From an uncultured Burkholderiales bacterium (GTDB lineage Bacteria > Pseudomonadota > Gammaproteobacteria > Burkholderiales > Burkholderiaceae_E), in the NCBI GenBank assembly GCA_903903975.1, contig CAIVAS010000102.1, positions 1 through 41,895 of the forward strand: 41,895 nt of DNA, read 5' to 3'. A program made the translations under genes and the position numbers. Numbering within the stretch: position 1 is the stretch's first letter; every line of letters begins with the position of its first letter. The notes beneath the pieces were generated by a model. That model was not told the origin of the DNA. It ran no database searches and saw only the letters and a program-made list of their open reading frames with translations. This document shows, piece after piece, positions 6,378 to 14,836 of this stretch.

Positions 6378-6989
6378 ATGAAACTCCCGGCGACGACGGT
6401 CAGCGGCGACGTGCTCAATGCACTGCTCGACGAGGTGCGCGCTTGCACGGTGTGCTCGGCATACTTGACCGCGGGCACGCGGCCGGTCCTGCAAGTGCAT
6501 CCAGAGGCACGTATCCTCATTGCAGGTCAGGCGCCAGGGCGCAAGGTGCACGACAGCGGGGTACCGTTTGACGACGCCAGCGGCGAGCGCTTGCGGCAAT
6601 GGATGGGTGTCACCCGTGAAACCTTCTACGATGCGACGCGCATCGCCATCTTGCCCATGGGCTTTTGCTTTCCGGGCACAGGGCGCTCCGGCGATCTGCC
6701 GCCGCGTAGCGAATGCGCGCCGCTCTGGCGTCAGCGTTTGCTCGATCAGATGCCTCATGTCGAGCTGACGCTGATCATTGGCGACTACGCCCAGCGATGG
6801 CATCTTCCCAGTGCCCAAGCCAACACGGTCACCGAGACCGTCGCAAATTGGCGCAGCCACTGGCCGGCAACGTTGCCGATGCCTCATCCCAGTCCCCGCA
6901 ACAACATCTGGCTCAAGATCAACCCATGGTTCGTGGCCGATGTCGTGCCAGCCTTGCAAAAGCGCATCGCGTGCTTGCTCTCAAGCTGA
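6378..6989 (+). CDS. Uracil-DNA glycosylase family protein with a predicted iron-sulfur cluster
   Basis: This 203-residue protein belongs to the uracil-DNA glycosylase superfamily, which removes uracil or other damaged bases from DNA. Motif A reads GQAPGRKVHDSGVPF (50-64) and motif B reads HPSPRN (170-175). Four cysteines, Cys23, Cys26, Cys97 and Cys113, have spacing close to the 4Fe-4S ligands of family 4 enzymes (Cys14, 17, 85 and 101 in the thermophile enzymes), with the last interval identical at 16. Gln51 replaces the Glu usual in the family 4 motif GEAPG. It begins 17 bases after the racemase-like gene, so it may be cotranscribed, with no obvious shared task. Confidence 0.8.
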   Translation: MKLPATTVSGDVLNALLDEVRACTVCSAYLTAGTRPVLQVHPEARILIAGQAPGRKVHDSGVPFDDASGERLRQWMGVTRETFYDATRIAILPMGFCFPGTGRSGDLPPRSECAPLWRQRLLDQMPHVELTLIIGDYAQRWHLPSAQANTVTETVANWRSHWPATLPMPHPSPRNNIWLKINPWFVADVVPALQKRIACLLSS

Positions 6990-7207
6990 GCCGGCATATT
7001 GGGTCCATGACGGACTGCGACCGCCCCCCGGTATGCGAGCATCGTCCGTAGCGTGATCCGGCTACTGTGATGGGACAAGCATTCGTTTTTCGGTGGCGAA
7101 TTTGAAGTCACCTATGGTTGCAACGGGTCGGTAGCGCCGGCGCTAGACCGAAAGAAGCAGTCGTCGGATCAATAAGACGTGCCAATCCGAGGCGCTAATC
7201 GGACGCC

Positions 7208-8818
7208 TTAGCGAGTGCCCATCCTTCGAAGTGCGGTGGTGGCGGCGCTGCCACTGAGCCGGCGCTGGCGAGGCTCCATGCGGCATTCATGCAGCGGCAA
7301 GATGCGGCCGTCTTCGGTGCGCGTCTCGAGCTTGACGGTAAATCCCCACAGTTCGGCCAGATGACGGACCACGCGTTCACATTCGGGCGCAAGCGGTCGG
7401 CGTGCATGCTGAAAATGATGCAGCGTGAGCGAGCGGTCGCCTTCCAGGTCAACCGCCACCACCTGGATGTCGGGGTCGCGCTCGGCCAATGAATATTGCC
7501 GTGCGAGCGACTCGCGAACCAGCTTGTAGCCTTCGTCGTTGTGAATCGCGCCGATTCGTCGCGTCGATTCGGCATCGTCATCCACCAGGCAGAACATCCG
7601 GAAATCGCGAATCAGCTTCGGTGACAGGAACTGCGCAATGAAGCTTTCGTCCTTGAAGTTGCGCATCGCAAAGTCGAGGGTCTTGTGCCAGTCGCTGCCC
7701 GCGATATCGGGGAACCACCGTCGGTCTTCATCGGTCGGCGATTCGCAGATGCGCCGGATATCGCGAAACATCGCAAAGCCCAGCGCATACGGATTGATGC
7801 CGTTGTAGCGCGGGCTGTCGAAATTGGGCTGGGTCAGCACATTGGTATGTGAACCCAGCACTTCGAACATGAAGGCGTCGCTGACCCGGCCTTCGTCATA
7901 AAGGGTCTGCAGGATGGTGTAGTGCCAGAAGGTCGCCCAGCCTTCGTTCATGACCTGGGTCTGGCGCTGCGGATAGAAGTATTGCGAGATCTTGCGCACG
8001 ATGCGGGCCAGCTCGCGCTGCCACGGCTCGAGCAGCGGCGCGTGTTTCTCGACGAAATAGAGCAGATTTTCCTGCGGCTCGGCCGGAAAGGCTCGGGGTG
8101 CCTCGGCGTCGTCGTCGCGCAGGTTGCGCGGCAGGGTTCGCCACAGATCGTTGACCTGCTGCTGCAGATGGATCTCGCGATCTTTCAGGCGCGCCTGTTC
8201 CTGGGCGAGCGATCGCTTGTTGGGGCGCTTGTAGCGGTCGACACCATGGCTTGAGAGCGCATGGCAGGCATCAAGCACGCGCTCAACGTCGACTTCGCCG
8301 TAGCGCTGCTCGCAATCCGCGACGAAGCGCTTGGCAAAGACCAGATAGTCGATGATCGAGTCGGCATGCGTCCAGGTGCGAAAAAGATAATTACCCTTGA
8401 AAAAAGAGTTGTGTCCGTAGCAGGCGTGCGCAATCACCAGCGCCTGCATCGGCAGGGTGTTTTCTTCCATGAGGTAGGCGATGCACGGATCGGAATTGAT
8501 CACGATCTCATAGGCCAGCCCCATGTGTCCGCGCCGATAGGTCTGCTCGGTCGAGAGATAGTGCTTGCCGTAAGACCAGTGGGTATAGCCGACCGGCATG
8601 CCATGCGATGAATAGGCATCCATCATCTGCTCGGCACTGATGACCTCGATCTGATTGGCATAAGTGTCCAGGCCATAGGCCTGCGCGACACGGGCGATCT
8701 CGCGGTCGTATTGCGCAATCGACTCGAAGCTCCATTCGGAGCCGCCCGGCAGCATCGGTCCGCCGCGACGCGGAGCGGCCGGGCCGCCTTTCAATGGGGA
8801 GGAAGTGACATGGGTCAT
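7208..8818 (-). CDS. spoVR: SpoVR family protein (YcgB-like)
   Basis: This 536-residue protein matches the SpoVR/YcgB family throughout, including the stretch NEGWATFWHYTILQ and the region around HANVLTQP-type sequence (here SHTNVLTQPNFDSP). The biochemical role of the family is not established; in Bacillus it affects spore cortex formation. It is the last gene of a three-gene minus-strand set with yeaH and prkA. Its start codon overlaps the yeaH stop by one base (TGATG), so it is probably translated by coupling. In enterobacteria the corresponding genes are controlled by stationary-phase and nitrogen stress. The N-terminal 25 residues are Gly/Pro-rich and poorly conserved. Confidence 0.93.
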   Translation of the reverse strand: MTHVTSSPLKGGPAAPRRGGPMLPGGSEWSFESIAQYDREIARVAQAYGLDTYANQIEVISAEQMMDAYSSHGMPVGYTHWSYGKHYLSTEQTYRRGHMGLAYEIVINSDPCIAYLMEENTLPMQALVIAHACYGHNSFFKGNYLFRTWTHADSIIDYLVFAKRFVADCEQRYGEVDVERVLDACHALSSHGVDRYKRPNKRSLAQEQARLKDREIHLQQQVNDLWRTLPRNLRDDDAEAPRAFPAEPQENLLYFVEKHAPLLEPWQRELARIVRKISQYFYPQRQTQVMNEGWATFWHYTILQTLYDEGRVSDAFMFEVLGSHTNVLTQPNFDSPRYNGINPYALGFAMFRDIRRICESPTDEDRRWFPDIAGSDWHKTLDFAMRNFKDESFIAQFLSPKLIRDFRMFCLVDDDAESTRRIGAIHNDEGYKLVRESLARQYSLAERDPDIQVVAVDLEGDRSLTLHHFQHARRPLAPECERVVRHLAELWGFTVKLETRTEDGRILPLHECRMEPRQRRLSGSAATTALRRMGTR

Positions 8819-10131
8819 CAGGCGGCCATCCTTTCCTTGCGGGCAAAGAGTTCACGCAGCACCGGATAGACATCGGCGCGGCCGAGAATGCGACCCAGCG
8901 CCATGTTGTGCGCAGCGCCACGGGCCAGTTCGTATTGCTCCCACAGCGATTGCGGTTGCGCCGCATCGATCTCGACATAGCTGAAGTACTGCACACGGGG
9001 CAGCAGCTCGTTAACCAGCAGTTCGTGGCATTTCGGGCAGTCGCTTTCCCAGTTGTCTCCATCGGAGGCTTGCGCCACATAGACATTCCAGAGATCGGCC
9101 GGGAAGCGCTCCTTGATGGTCGCGAGTGCGAGTTCCAGCGCGCTCGACACCAGGGTGCCGCCCGATTCGCGCGAGTGAAAAAAGCCCTCTTCGTCGACCA
9201 CGGCAGCGGTGGTGTGGTGACGGATGAAGACGATCTCGATGCGCTCGTAGTGGCGGGTGAGAAACAGGTGCAGCAGGATGAAAAAGCGCTTGGCGAGTTC
9301 CTTGCGGTTCTCATCCATCGAACCGGAGACATCCATGATGCACAGCATCACCGCTTGCGCGATCGGTCGCGGCTGCGGGATCCGGTTGTTGTAGCGCAGG
9401 TCGAATTCGTCGATGAAAGGCACGCGCGCAATGCGCCCGGTCAGGCGTTCGTGTTCGGCTCGCAGCGCGGCGAGCTGGGCATCGGCCTGCTCGCGTGATG
9501 CGACATCGAAGGGCTCGCCGTCCGCATCGACGCGTTGTGCGATTTCGGCGGCGATGGCCTCGTCGATCCTGGCCAGCTGATGACGATACGGTGCCGCCAG
9601 TGCGATGCGCCGCCCAAGCGATTCGCGCATGGTTCTGACGATGGCAAGGTTGGAGGGCGTGCCGTCATTGCGATAGCCGCCGCGCTTGAGTTTTGACTGC
9701 GTGATCTGGGCAAGCTGCGTCTTGACCAGATCAGGCAGCTCCATATCCTCGAAGAAGAACTCCAGGAATTCCTCGCGACTCAGCGCGAAGGTGAAGGCGT
9801 CCTCGCCTTCGCCCGAGTCGCTGGCCTGCCCGCTGCCCTGGCCCCCGCCGCCGCCCTGCGGCCTGGGAATGCGATCGCCAGTGTTGAAGGAATCGTTACC
9901 CGGCAGCACCCGTTCGCGCATACCGCCCTGGCCGACCGAAAAAGTCGGCTCGTTCAGATCGCGCGACGGAATCGTGACATTGCCGCCCTGAGCAGTGTCG
10001 GCGATCTTTCGCTGCGCGACGGCGCGCGCGACCGCCTCGCGCACCTGCGCCTTGTAGCGTTTGAGGAAGCGCTGCTGGTTGGCAGCGCTCTTGCGTCGTC
10101 CATTGACACGGCGATCGATGATCTCGGACAT
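8818..10131 (-). CDS. yeaH: YeaH/YhbH family protein (DUF444) with a von Willebrand A-like domain
   Basis: I place the start at ATG 10131 because GGAG lies five bases upstream and the product then begins MSEIIDRRVNGRRKS like its relatives (437 residues). The C-terminal half is a VWA-like domain with a MIDAS metal site DVSGS beginning at Asp267. A Gly-rich low-complexity stretch (near residues 80-100) precedes it. The family works with the PrkA kinase in an uncharacterised stress pathway. The gene is 28 bases downstream of prkA and overlaps spoVR by one base. An upstream in-frame start at 10179 would overlap prkA and lacks support. Confidence 0.93.
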   Translation of the reverse strand: MSEIIDRRVNGRRKSAANQQRFLKRYKAQVREAVARAVAQRKIADTAQGGNVTIPSRDLNEPTFSVGQGGMRERVLPGNDSFNTGDRIPRPQGGGGGQGSGQASDSGEGEDAFTFALSREEFLEFFFEDMELPDLVKTQLAQITQSKLKRGGYRNDGTPSNLAIVRTMRESLGRRIALAAPYRHQLARIDEAIAAEIAQRVDADGEPFDVASREQADAQLAALRAEHERLTGRIARVPFIDEFDLRYNNRIPQPRPIAQAVMLCIMDVSGSMDENRKELAKRFFILLHLFLTRHYERIEIVFIRHHTTAAVVDEEGFFHSRESGGTLVSSALELALATIKERFPADLWNVYVAQASDGDNWESDCPKCHELLVNELLPRVQYFSYVEIDAAQPQSLWEQYELARGAAHNMALGRILGRADVYPVLRELFARKERMAA

Positions 10132-10159
10132 GGTGGCTCCGACGGCAGTCGTGGCGGGA

Positions 10160-12178
10160 TCAGGAGGACTTGCGAACACGCAGGTACCACTCGACCAGCA
10201 GTCGAACCTGCTTGGAGGTGTAGCCTTTCTCGACCATGCGATCGATGAAGTTCTGATGCTTGCGTTGCTCGTCGATCGAGGCCTTGGCGTTGAACGAGAT
10301 CACCGGCAGCAGATCTTCGGTTGTCGAAAACATTTTTTTCTCGATGACGCCGCGAAGCTTCTCGTAGCTGGTCCAGGACGGGTTGTTGCCGTTGTTGTTG
10401 GCCCGGGCACGCAGCACAAAATTGACGATCTCGTGGCGGAAGTCCTTCGGGTTGGCGATGCCCGCAGGCTTCTCGATTTTTTCGAGCTCGTCGTTCAGGT
10501 GGTTGCGATCGAGGATCTCGCCGGTGTTCGGGTCGCGGAACTCCTGATCCTGAATCCAGAAATCGGCAAAGCTCACATAGCGATCAAAGACGTTCTGGCC
10601 ATACTCGGAATAGGACTCGAGATAGGCGGTCTGGATCTCCTTGCCGATGAACTCGGCATAGGGGCGCGACAGATGCTCCTTGATGAAGGCGAGGTACTTC
10701 TTTTCGGTGTCGGGTGCGAACTGCTCGCGCTCGATCTGCTGCTCGAGCATGTAGAGCAGATGGACCGGATTGGCAGCCACCTCGCCGTGATCGAAGTTGA
10801 AGACCTTCGAGAGCACCTTGTAGGCGAAGCGGGTTGACAGGCCACTCATGCCCTCGTCGACACCGGCAAAGTCACGGTACTCCTGCAGCGACTTGGCCTT
10901 GGGATCGACATCCTTGAGGTTCTCGCCGTCGTAGATGCGCATCTTCGAAAAGAGCCCCGAATTTTCGGGCTCTTTCAGCCGGGTGAGGACCGCGAACTGC
11001 GCCATCATCCGCAGCGTGCCGGGTGCGCAGGGCGCTTTCGAGAGCGAGCTCGATTCGAGCAGCTTGTCGTAGATGCGCACCTCTTCCGAGACCCGCAGGC
11101 AATAAGGCACCTTCACGATATAGATGCGATCGAGGAAGGCCTCGTTGTTCTTGTTGTTGCGAAAGGCCTGCCACTCGCTTTCGTTGGAGTGGGCAAGGAT
11201 CACGCCGTCAAAGGGAATCGCACCGAAGCCCTCGGTGCCCTTGTAATTGCCCTCCTGCGTGGCGGTCAGCAGCGGATGCAGGACCTTGATCGGCGCTTTG
11301 AACATCTCGACGAATTCGAGCAGGCCCTGATTGGCCAGGCACAGGCCACCCGAGTAGCTGTAGGCGTCGGGATCGTCCTGGGAGAAGCGTTCGAGCTGGC
11401 GGATGTCGAGCTTGCCGACCAGGGAAGAAATATCCTGGTTGTTTTCGTCGCCCGGCTCGGTCTTGGCGATCGCGATCTGCTGAAGAATCGACGGGCGCAG
11501 TTTGACCACCCTAAAGCGGCTGATGTCGCCATCGAATTCATTGAGGCGCTTGACCGCCCAGGGCGACATGATCGAGCCGAGGTAGCGCCTCGGAATGCCG
11601 TATTCGGCTTCGATGCTCGGGCCATCGTCCGTCGGCGAAAAAAGCCCCAGCGGCGATTCGTTGACCGGCGAATCCTTGATGGCATAGAAGGGCATCTGCT
11701 CCATCAGGTGCTTGAGCTTTTCGGCGAGCGAGGACTTGCCGCCGCCGGGCGGGCCGAGCAGGTAGAGGATCTGCTTGCGCTCTTCAAGGGCCTGCGCCGA
11801 ATGCTTGAAGAAGGAGACGATCTGCTCGATCGTTTCTTCCATGCCGTAGAAGTCTTTGAAGGCCGGGTAGACCCGCATCACCTTGTTCGAGAAGATGCGC
11901 GACAGGCGCGGATCGGATCGGGTGTCGAGCAGCGCCGGTTCGCCGATCGCGGTGAGCATTCGCTCGGCGGCCGAGGCATACGCGCTCGGATCGCGCTTGC
12001 ACAGCTCGAGATACTCCTGCAGCGAGTATTCCTCTTTGAGATGCGAGTCGAAGCGCATCTTGTAGCGGCTGAGAACGCCGCCTGATGGGGTCGAGGGTGA
12101 ATGCGTTGCGCCCTGTGCGCCCGTGGTGCGAGTGGCTTCGTCAAATCCAGAAATCAGCTTTGTCATTCCGGCGTCCAT
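10160..12178 (-). CDS. prkA: PrkA family serine protein kinase (YeaG-like)
   Basis: This is a 672-residue protein with an AAA-type ATPase N-terminal domain and a C-terminal PrkA domain. The P-loop LGPPGGGKSSL is at 141-151, and the SRYKMRFDSHLKEEYSLQEYL segment near residue 37 is typical of the family. It has about 30 more N-terminal residues than E. coli YeaG, rich in Thr and Ser. The ATG at 12178 is well supported by AGGAG eight bases upstream. PrkA proteins autophosphorylate and phosphorylate other proteins. In E. coli yeaG-yeaH respond to sustained nitrogen starvation and acid stress. It heads the prkA-yeaH-spoVR unit, so the promoter should lie in 12179-12272. Confidence 0.94.
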   Translation of the reverse strand: MDAGMTKLISGFDEATRTTGAQGATHSPSTPSGGVLSRYKMRFDSHLKEEYSLQEYLELCKRDPSAYASAAERMLTAIGEPALLDTRSDPRLSRIFSNKVMRVYPAFKDFYGMEETIEQIVSFFKHSAQALEERKQILYLLGPPGGGKSSLAEKLKHLMEQMPFYAIKDSPVNESPLGLFSPTDDGPSIEAEYGIPRRYLGSIMSPWAVKRLNEFDGDISRFRVVKLRPSILQQIAIAKTEPGDENNQDISSLVGKLDIRQLERFSQDDPDAYSYSGGLCLANQGLLEFVEMFKAPIKVLHPLLTATQEGNYKGTEGFGAIPFDGVILAHSNESEWQAFRNNKNNEAFLDRIYIVKVPYCLRVSEEVRIYDKLLESSSLSKAPCAPGTLRMMAQFAVLTRLKEPENSGLFSKMRIYDGENLKDVDPKAKSLQEYRDFAGVDEGMSGLSTRFAYKVLSKVFNFDHGEVAANPVHLLYMLEQQIEREQFAPDTEKKYLAFIKEHLSRPYAEFIGKEIQTAYLESYSEYGQNVFDRYVSFADFWIQDQEFRDPNTGEILDRNHLNDELEKIEKPAGIANPKDFRHEIVNFVLRARANNNGNNPSWTSYEKLRGVIEKKMFSTTEDLLPVISFNAKASIDEQRKHQNFIDRMVEKGYTSKQVRLLVEWYLRVRKSS

Positions 12179-12272
12179 GTGCGAGCTCCTGTCACGTCAG
12201 CAGTGAATCGATGGTGGACCTGTTTGAAACGATACATCCGTCAAATTGCGACAAATACGACACACGCATTCG

Positions 12273-14699
12273 TCATGCCGATGGGCGGTCAGTCAGCCAG
12301 TTAAAGAATCTCCTACCGTGGCCGTGTCGCAAGATCCGTACCCGATCGGGTCGGTATTGCAGCAGTAAGGCGTTGCTGACGACGCTGACCGAACTCATCG
12401 CCATCGCGGCGCCTGCGATCACCGGGGACAGCCATCCGAAGGCCGCCAGCGGAATACCGACGATGTTGTAGATGAAGGCCCAGAAGAGGTTCTGGTGGAT
12501 CTTGGCGACGGTTCTTGCCGACAGGTCGATGGCGATCGGTACGAGTGCCGGATCGCCGCGCATCAGGGTGATGCCGGCGGTGTGCATGGCGACATCGGTG
12601 CCGGTTGCCATGGCAATGCCGACATCGGCGGCGGCAAGCGCCGGTGCGTCGTTGATGCCATCACCGACCATGGCGACCACCGCATCCTTGCCGGTTCGCA
12701 GCCGGTTGACCGCGTGGGCCTTGTCGATCGGCAGGACATTGGCGATGACCTCGGTGATGCCCAGTTCGCGAGCCATCGCCTGAGCCGCGCCTTCGTTGTC
12801 GCCGGTGATCATGACGCTGCGGATGCCCATCGCGCTCAGTTGCGCAATCGCTTCGCGCGCACCGGGTTTGACGGTGTCGCCGAAGGCCAGCAGTCCGATC
12901 GCGCGGGCCTGTCCGGTGTCGTCTTCGTCGATCACCCACGAGACCGTGCGGCCAGCGCGCTGCAGATTGGCCGCCTGTTGGTAGAGCGTCTGGTCGTCGT
13001 GCGTTGCGCCGGATTCGATGATCGATGCGTCAGCTGTTGGGCCAGTCGATTCAATGCGGGCGGTGGCGTCGATGTCGTGGATGGCGCCGAGCTCGCGAGC
13101 CAGCCGCTCGCTGCCGATACGCAGCAGTCGGCCTTCGACACGACCCTCGATGCCTCGCCCCGGCAGCGCACGAACATCAGTGGCAAGCAGCACCGGTGCC
13201 TGGGCTTCGGTCGCGGCCGCCAACACCGCCCGGGCGAGCGGATGCTCGCTGCCCGATTGCAGGGCGGTCGTCAGGCTGAGCAGGCGCATCACATCGGCAG
13301 CGGCGGTCGGGATCGTGTCGGTGAGCACCGGATGACCGACGGTGAGCGTGCCGGTCTTGTCGAAGGCCACGATCGTGATGCGCTGCGCGAGTTCGAGCGC
13401 CTGAGCGTCGCGGATCAGGATGCCCTTTCGGGCAGCCACGCCGGTGCCGGCCATGATCGCTGCCGGGGTGGCCAGGCCGAGCGCGCAGGGGCAGGCGATG
13501 ACCAGTACCGCCACCGCGCTGATGGTGGCCGGCTCAATCCCATGGCCGGTGGCGAGCCAGCCGACGAAGGTGAGGACGGCAATCCCGAGCACCGCCGGTA
13601 CGAAAACCGATGAGACCCGATCGACGATGCGCTGGATCGGCGCCTTGGCAGCCTGGGCGTCCTCGACCATGCGGATGATCCTGGCCAGCACTGTCTCGGT
13701 GCCGATTGCCCCGACCTGAAGCACGATCTGCCCCTCGCCGTTGATCGAGCCGCCGGTGAGGCGATCGCCGACCTGCTTGTCGATCGGCAGTGGTTCGCCG
13801 GTCAGCATCGACTCGTCGACCTGGGTACTGCCTTCGAGCAGCAGGCCATCGACCGGCAGGCGCTCGCCCGGGAGCACGACCACTCGATCGCCGACCGCGA
13901 TGCGCGCAATCGGCACGGTCTCGATGCGCGTTCCGAGTTGTCGGCGCACGATATCGGGTCGCAGCGCGTTCAGGGCACGGATGGCCTCGGTGGTCTGGCG
14001 TTTGGCACGCGACTCAAGGTATTTGCCGAGCAGCACCAGCGTCACGACGACCGCTGAGGCTTCGAAGTAGAGATGCGGCGGGTGGCCTGAATGGGCGGTG
14101 AGCCACAGCCAGGTCGACAGCCCCCAGCCGGCCGATGTGCCCAGGGCCACCAGCAGATCCATGTTGGCCGATCCGGCTCTGACCGCCTTGAAGCCGGCGA
14201 TGTAAAAGCGCGCGCCGATCCAGAACTGCACTGGCGTTGCGAGGGCGAATTGCCCCCAGGCCGGCAGCATGAGCGAATAGCCGAAGGGTGCTGCCAGCAT
14301 CGGCAGCACCAGCGGGGCGGTCAGCAGCAGAGCCAGGGCGAGCTGGCGCCGATCGTGCCCCAGACGCTTCGTGGCGGCATCGGCCGGGGCGTTTCGCGGG
14401 GGGGCGTTGGTGGCGTTCTCCGCGTCGGCGGCGGTCGAATCGGAGGCTGGGTTGCCGGGCTCGGCGGCCGCCGGTGCAAGGGGTTCAGCAGGGCTCTGGT
14501 AGCCCGCCCGGACGATGGCATCGATCAGCGTCTGGCGCGACAGCGCGTCACCGCTCACGCTGGCAGTCTCGGTGGCGAGGTTGACGCTGGCATCGCTCAC
14601 GCCAGGCACCTTGCGCAGCGCGCGCTCGACCCGGGTCGCGCAGGAGGCGCAGGTCATGCCTTCAATCGGAAGCCTGAGGGTATCGGTGATGTCGCTCAT
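12273..14699 (-). CDS. copA: Copper-translocating P1B-type ATPase
   Basis: This is an inner-membrane Cu(I) export pump. From ATG 14699 the protein has 808 residues. It carries one N-terminal heavy-metal domain with GMTCASC (Cys17 and Cys20), a linker of about 60 Ala/Pro-rich residues, eight expected membrane helices, the TGEP actuator motif, the Cys-Pro-Cys metal site (Cys403-Cys405) in [12 protein letters not shown], the phosphorylated Asp447 in DKTGT, and [10 protein letters not shown]. The nucleotide-binding region contains an extra Thr/Ala/Ser-rich insertion. An upstream in-frame start (14732) is possible but gives no family match. No CueR-like regulator or chaperone gene is adjacent, and I did not identify a CueR operator. 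Confidence 0.95.
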   Translation of the reverse strand: MSDITDTLRLPIEGMTCASCATRVERALRKVPGVSDASVNLATETASVSGDALSRQTLIDAIVRAGYQSPAEPLAPAAAEPGNPASDSTAADAENATNAPPRNAPADAATKRLGHDRRQLALALLLTAPLVLPMLAAPFGYSLMLPAWGQFALATPVQFWIGARFYIAGFKAVRAGSANMDLLVALGTSAGWGLSTWLWLTAHSGHPPHLYFEASAVVVTLVLLGKYLESRAKRQTTEAIRALNALRPDIVRRQLGTRIETVPIARIAVGDRVVVLPGERLPVDGLLLEGSTQVDESMLTGEPLPIDKQVGDRLTGGSINGEGQIVLQVGAIGTETVLARIIRMVEDAQAAKAPIQRIVDRVSSVFVPAVLGIAVLTFVGWLATGHGIEPATISAVAVLVIACPCALGLATPAAIMAGTGVAARKGILIRDAQALELAQRITIVAFDKTGTLTVGHPVLTDTIPTAAADVMRLLSLTTALQSGSEHPLARAVLAAATEAQAPVLLATDVRALPGRGIEGRVEGRLLRIGSERLARELGAIHDIDATARIESTGPTADASIIESGATHDDQTLYQQAANLQRAGRTVSWVIDEDDTGQARAIGLLAFGDTVKPGAREAIAQLSAMGIRSVMITGDNEGAAQAMARELGITEVIANVLPIDKAHAVNRLRTGKDAVVAMVGDGINDAPALAAADVGIAMATGTDVAMHTAGITLMRGDPALVPIAIDLSARTVAKIHQNLFWAFIYNIVGIPLAAFGWLSPVIAGAAMAMSSVSVVSNALLLQYRPDRVRILRHGHGRRFFNWLTDRPSA

Positions 14700-14836
14700 G
14701 GTTGCGTCGCAGCCTCTTCGGTCAGCATGCACCCAATTGAGCTTGATCCGAAATCGAAAGAATCAAGTCAGGGTCGGGTCATGATGGCTGTGGCACCATC
14801 GCTGGCTTGACCGACCTCCAAAGGCGCCACAGGACC

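Noticed and set aside
14742-14767. CTTGAT/ATCAAG inverted repeat upstream of copA, considered as a CueR site
   Set aside because: The arms are short, the spacer is long and the sequence does not resemble a CueR operator.
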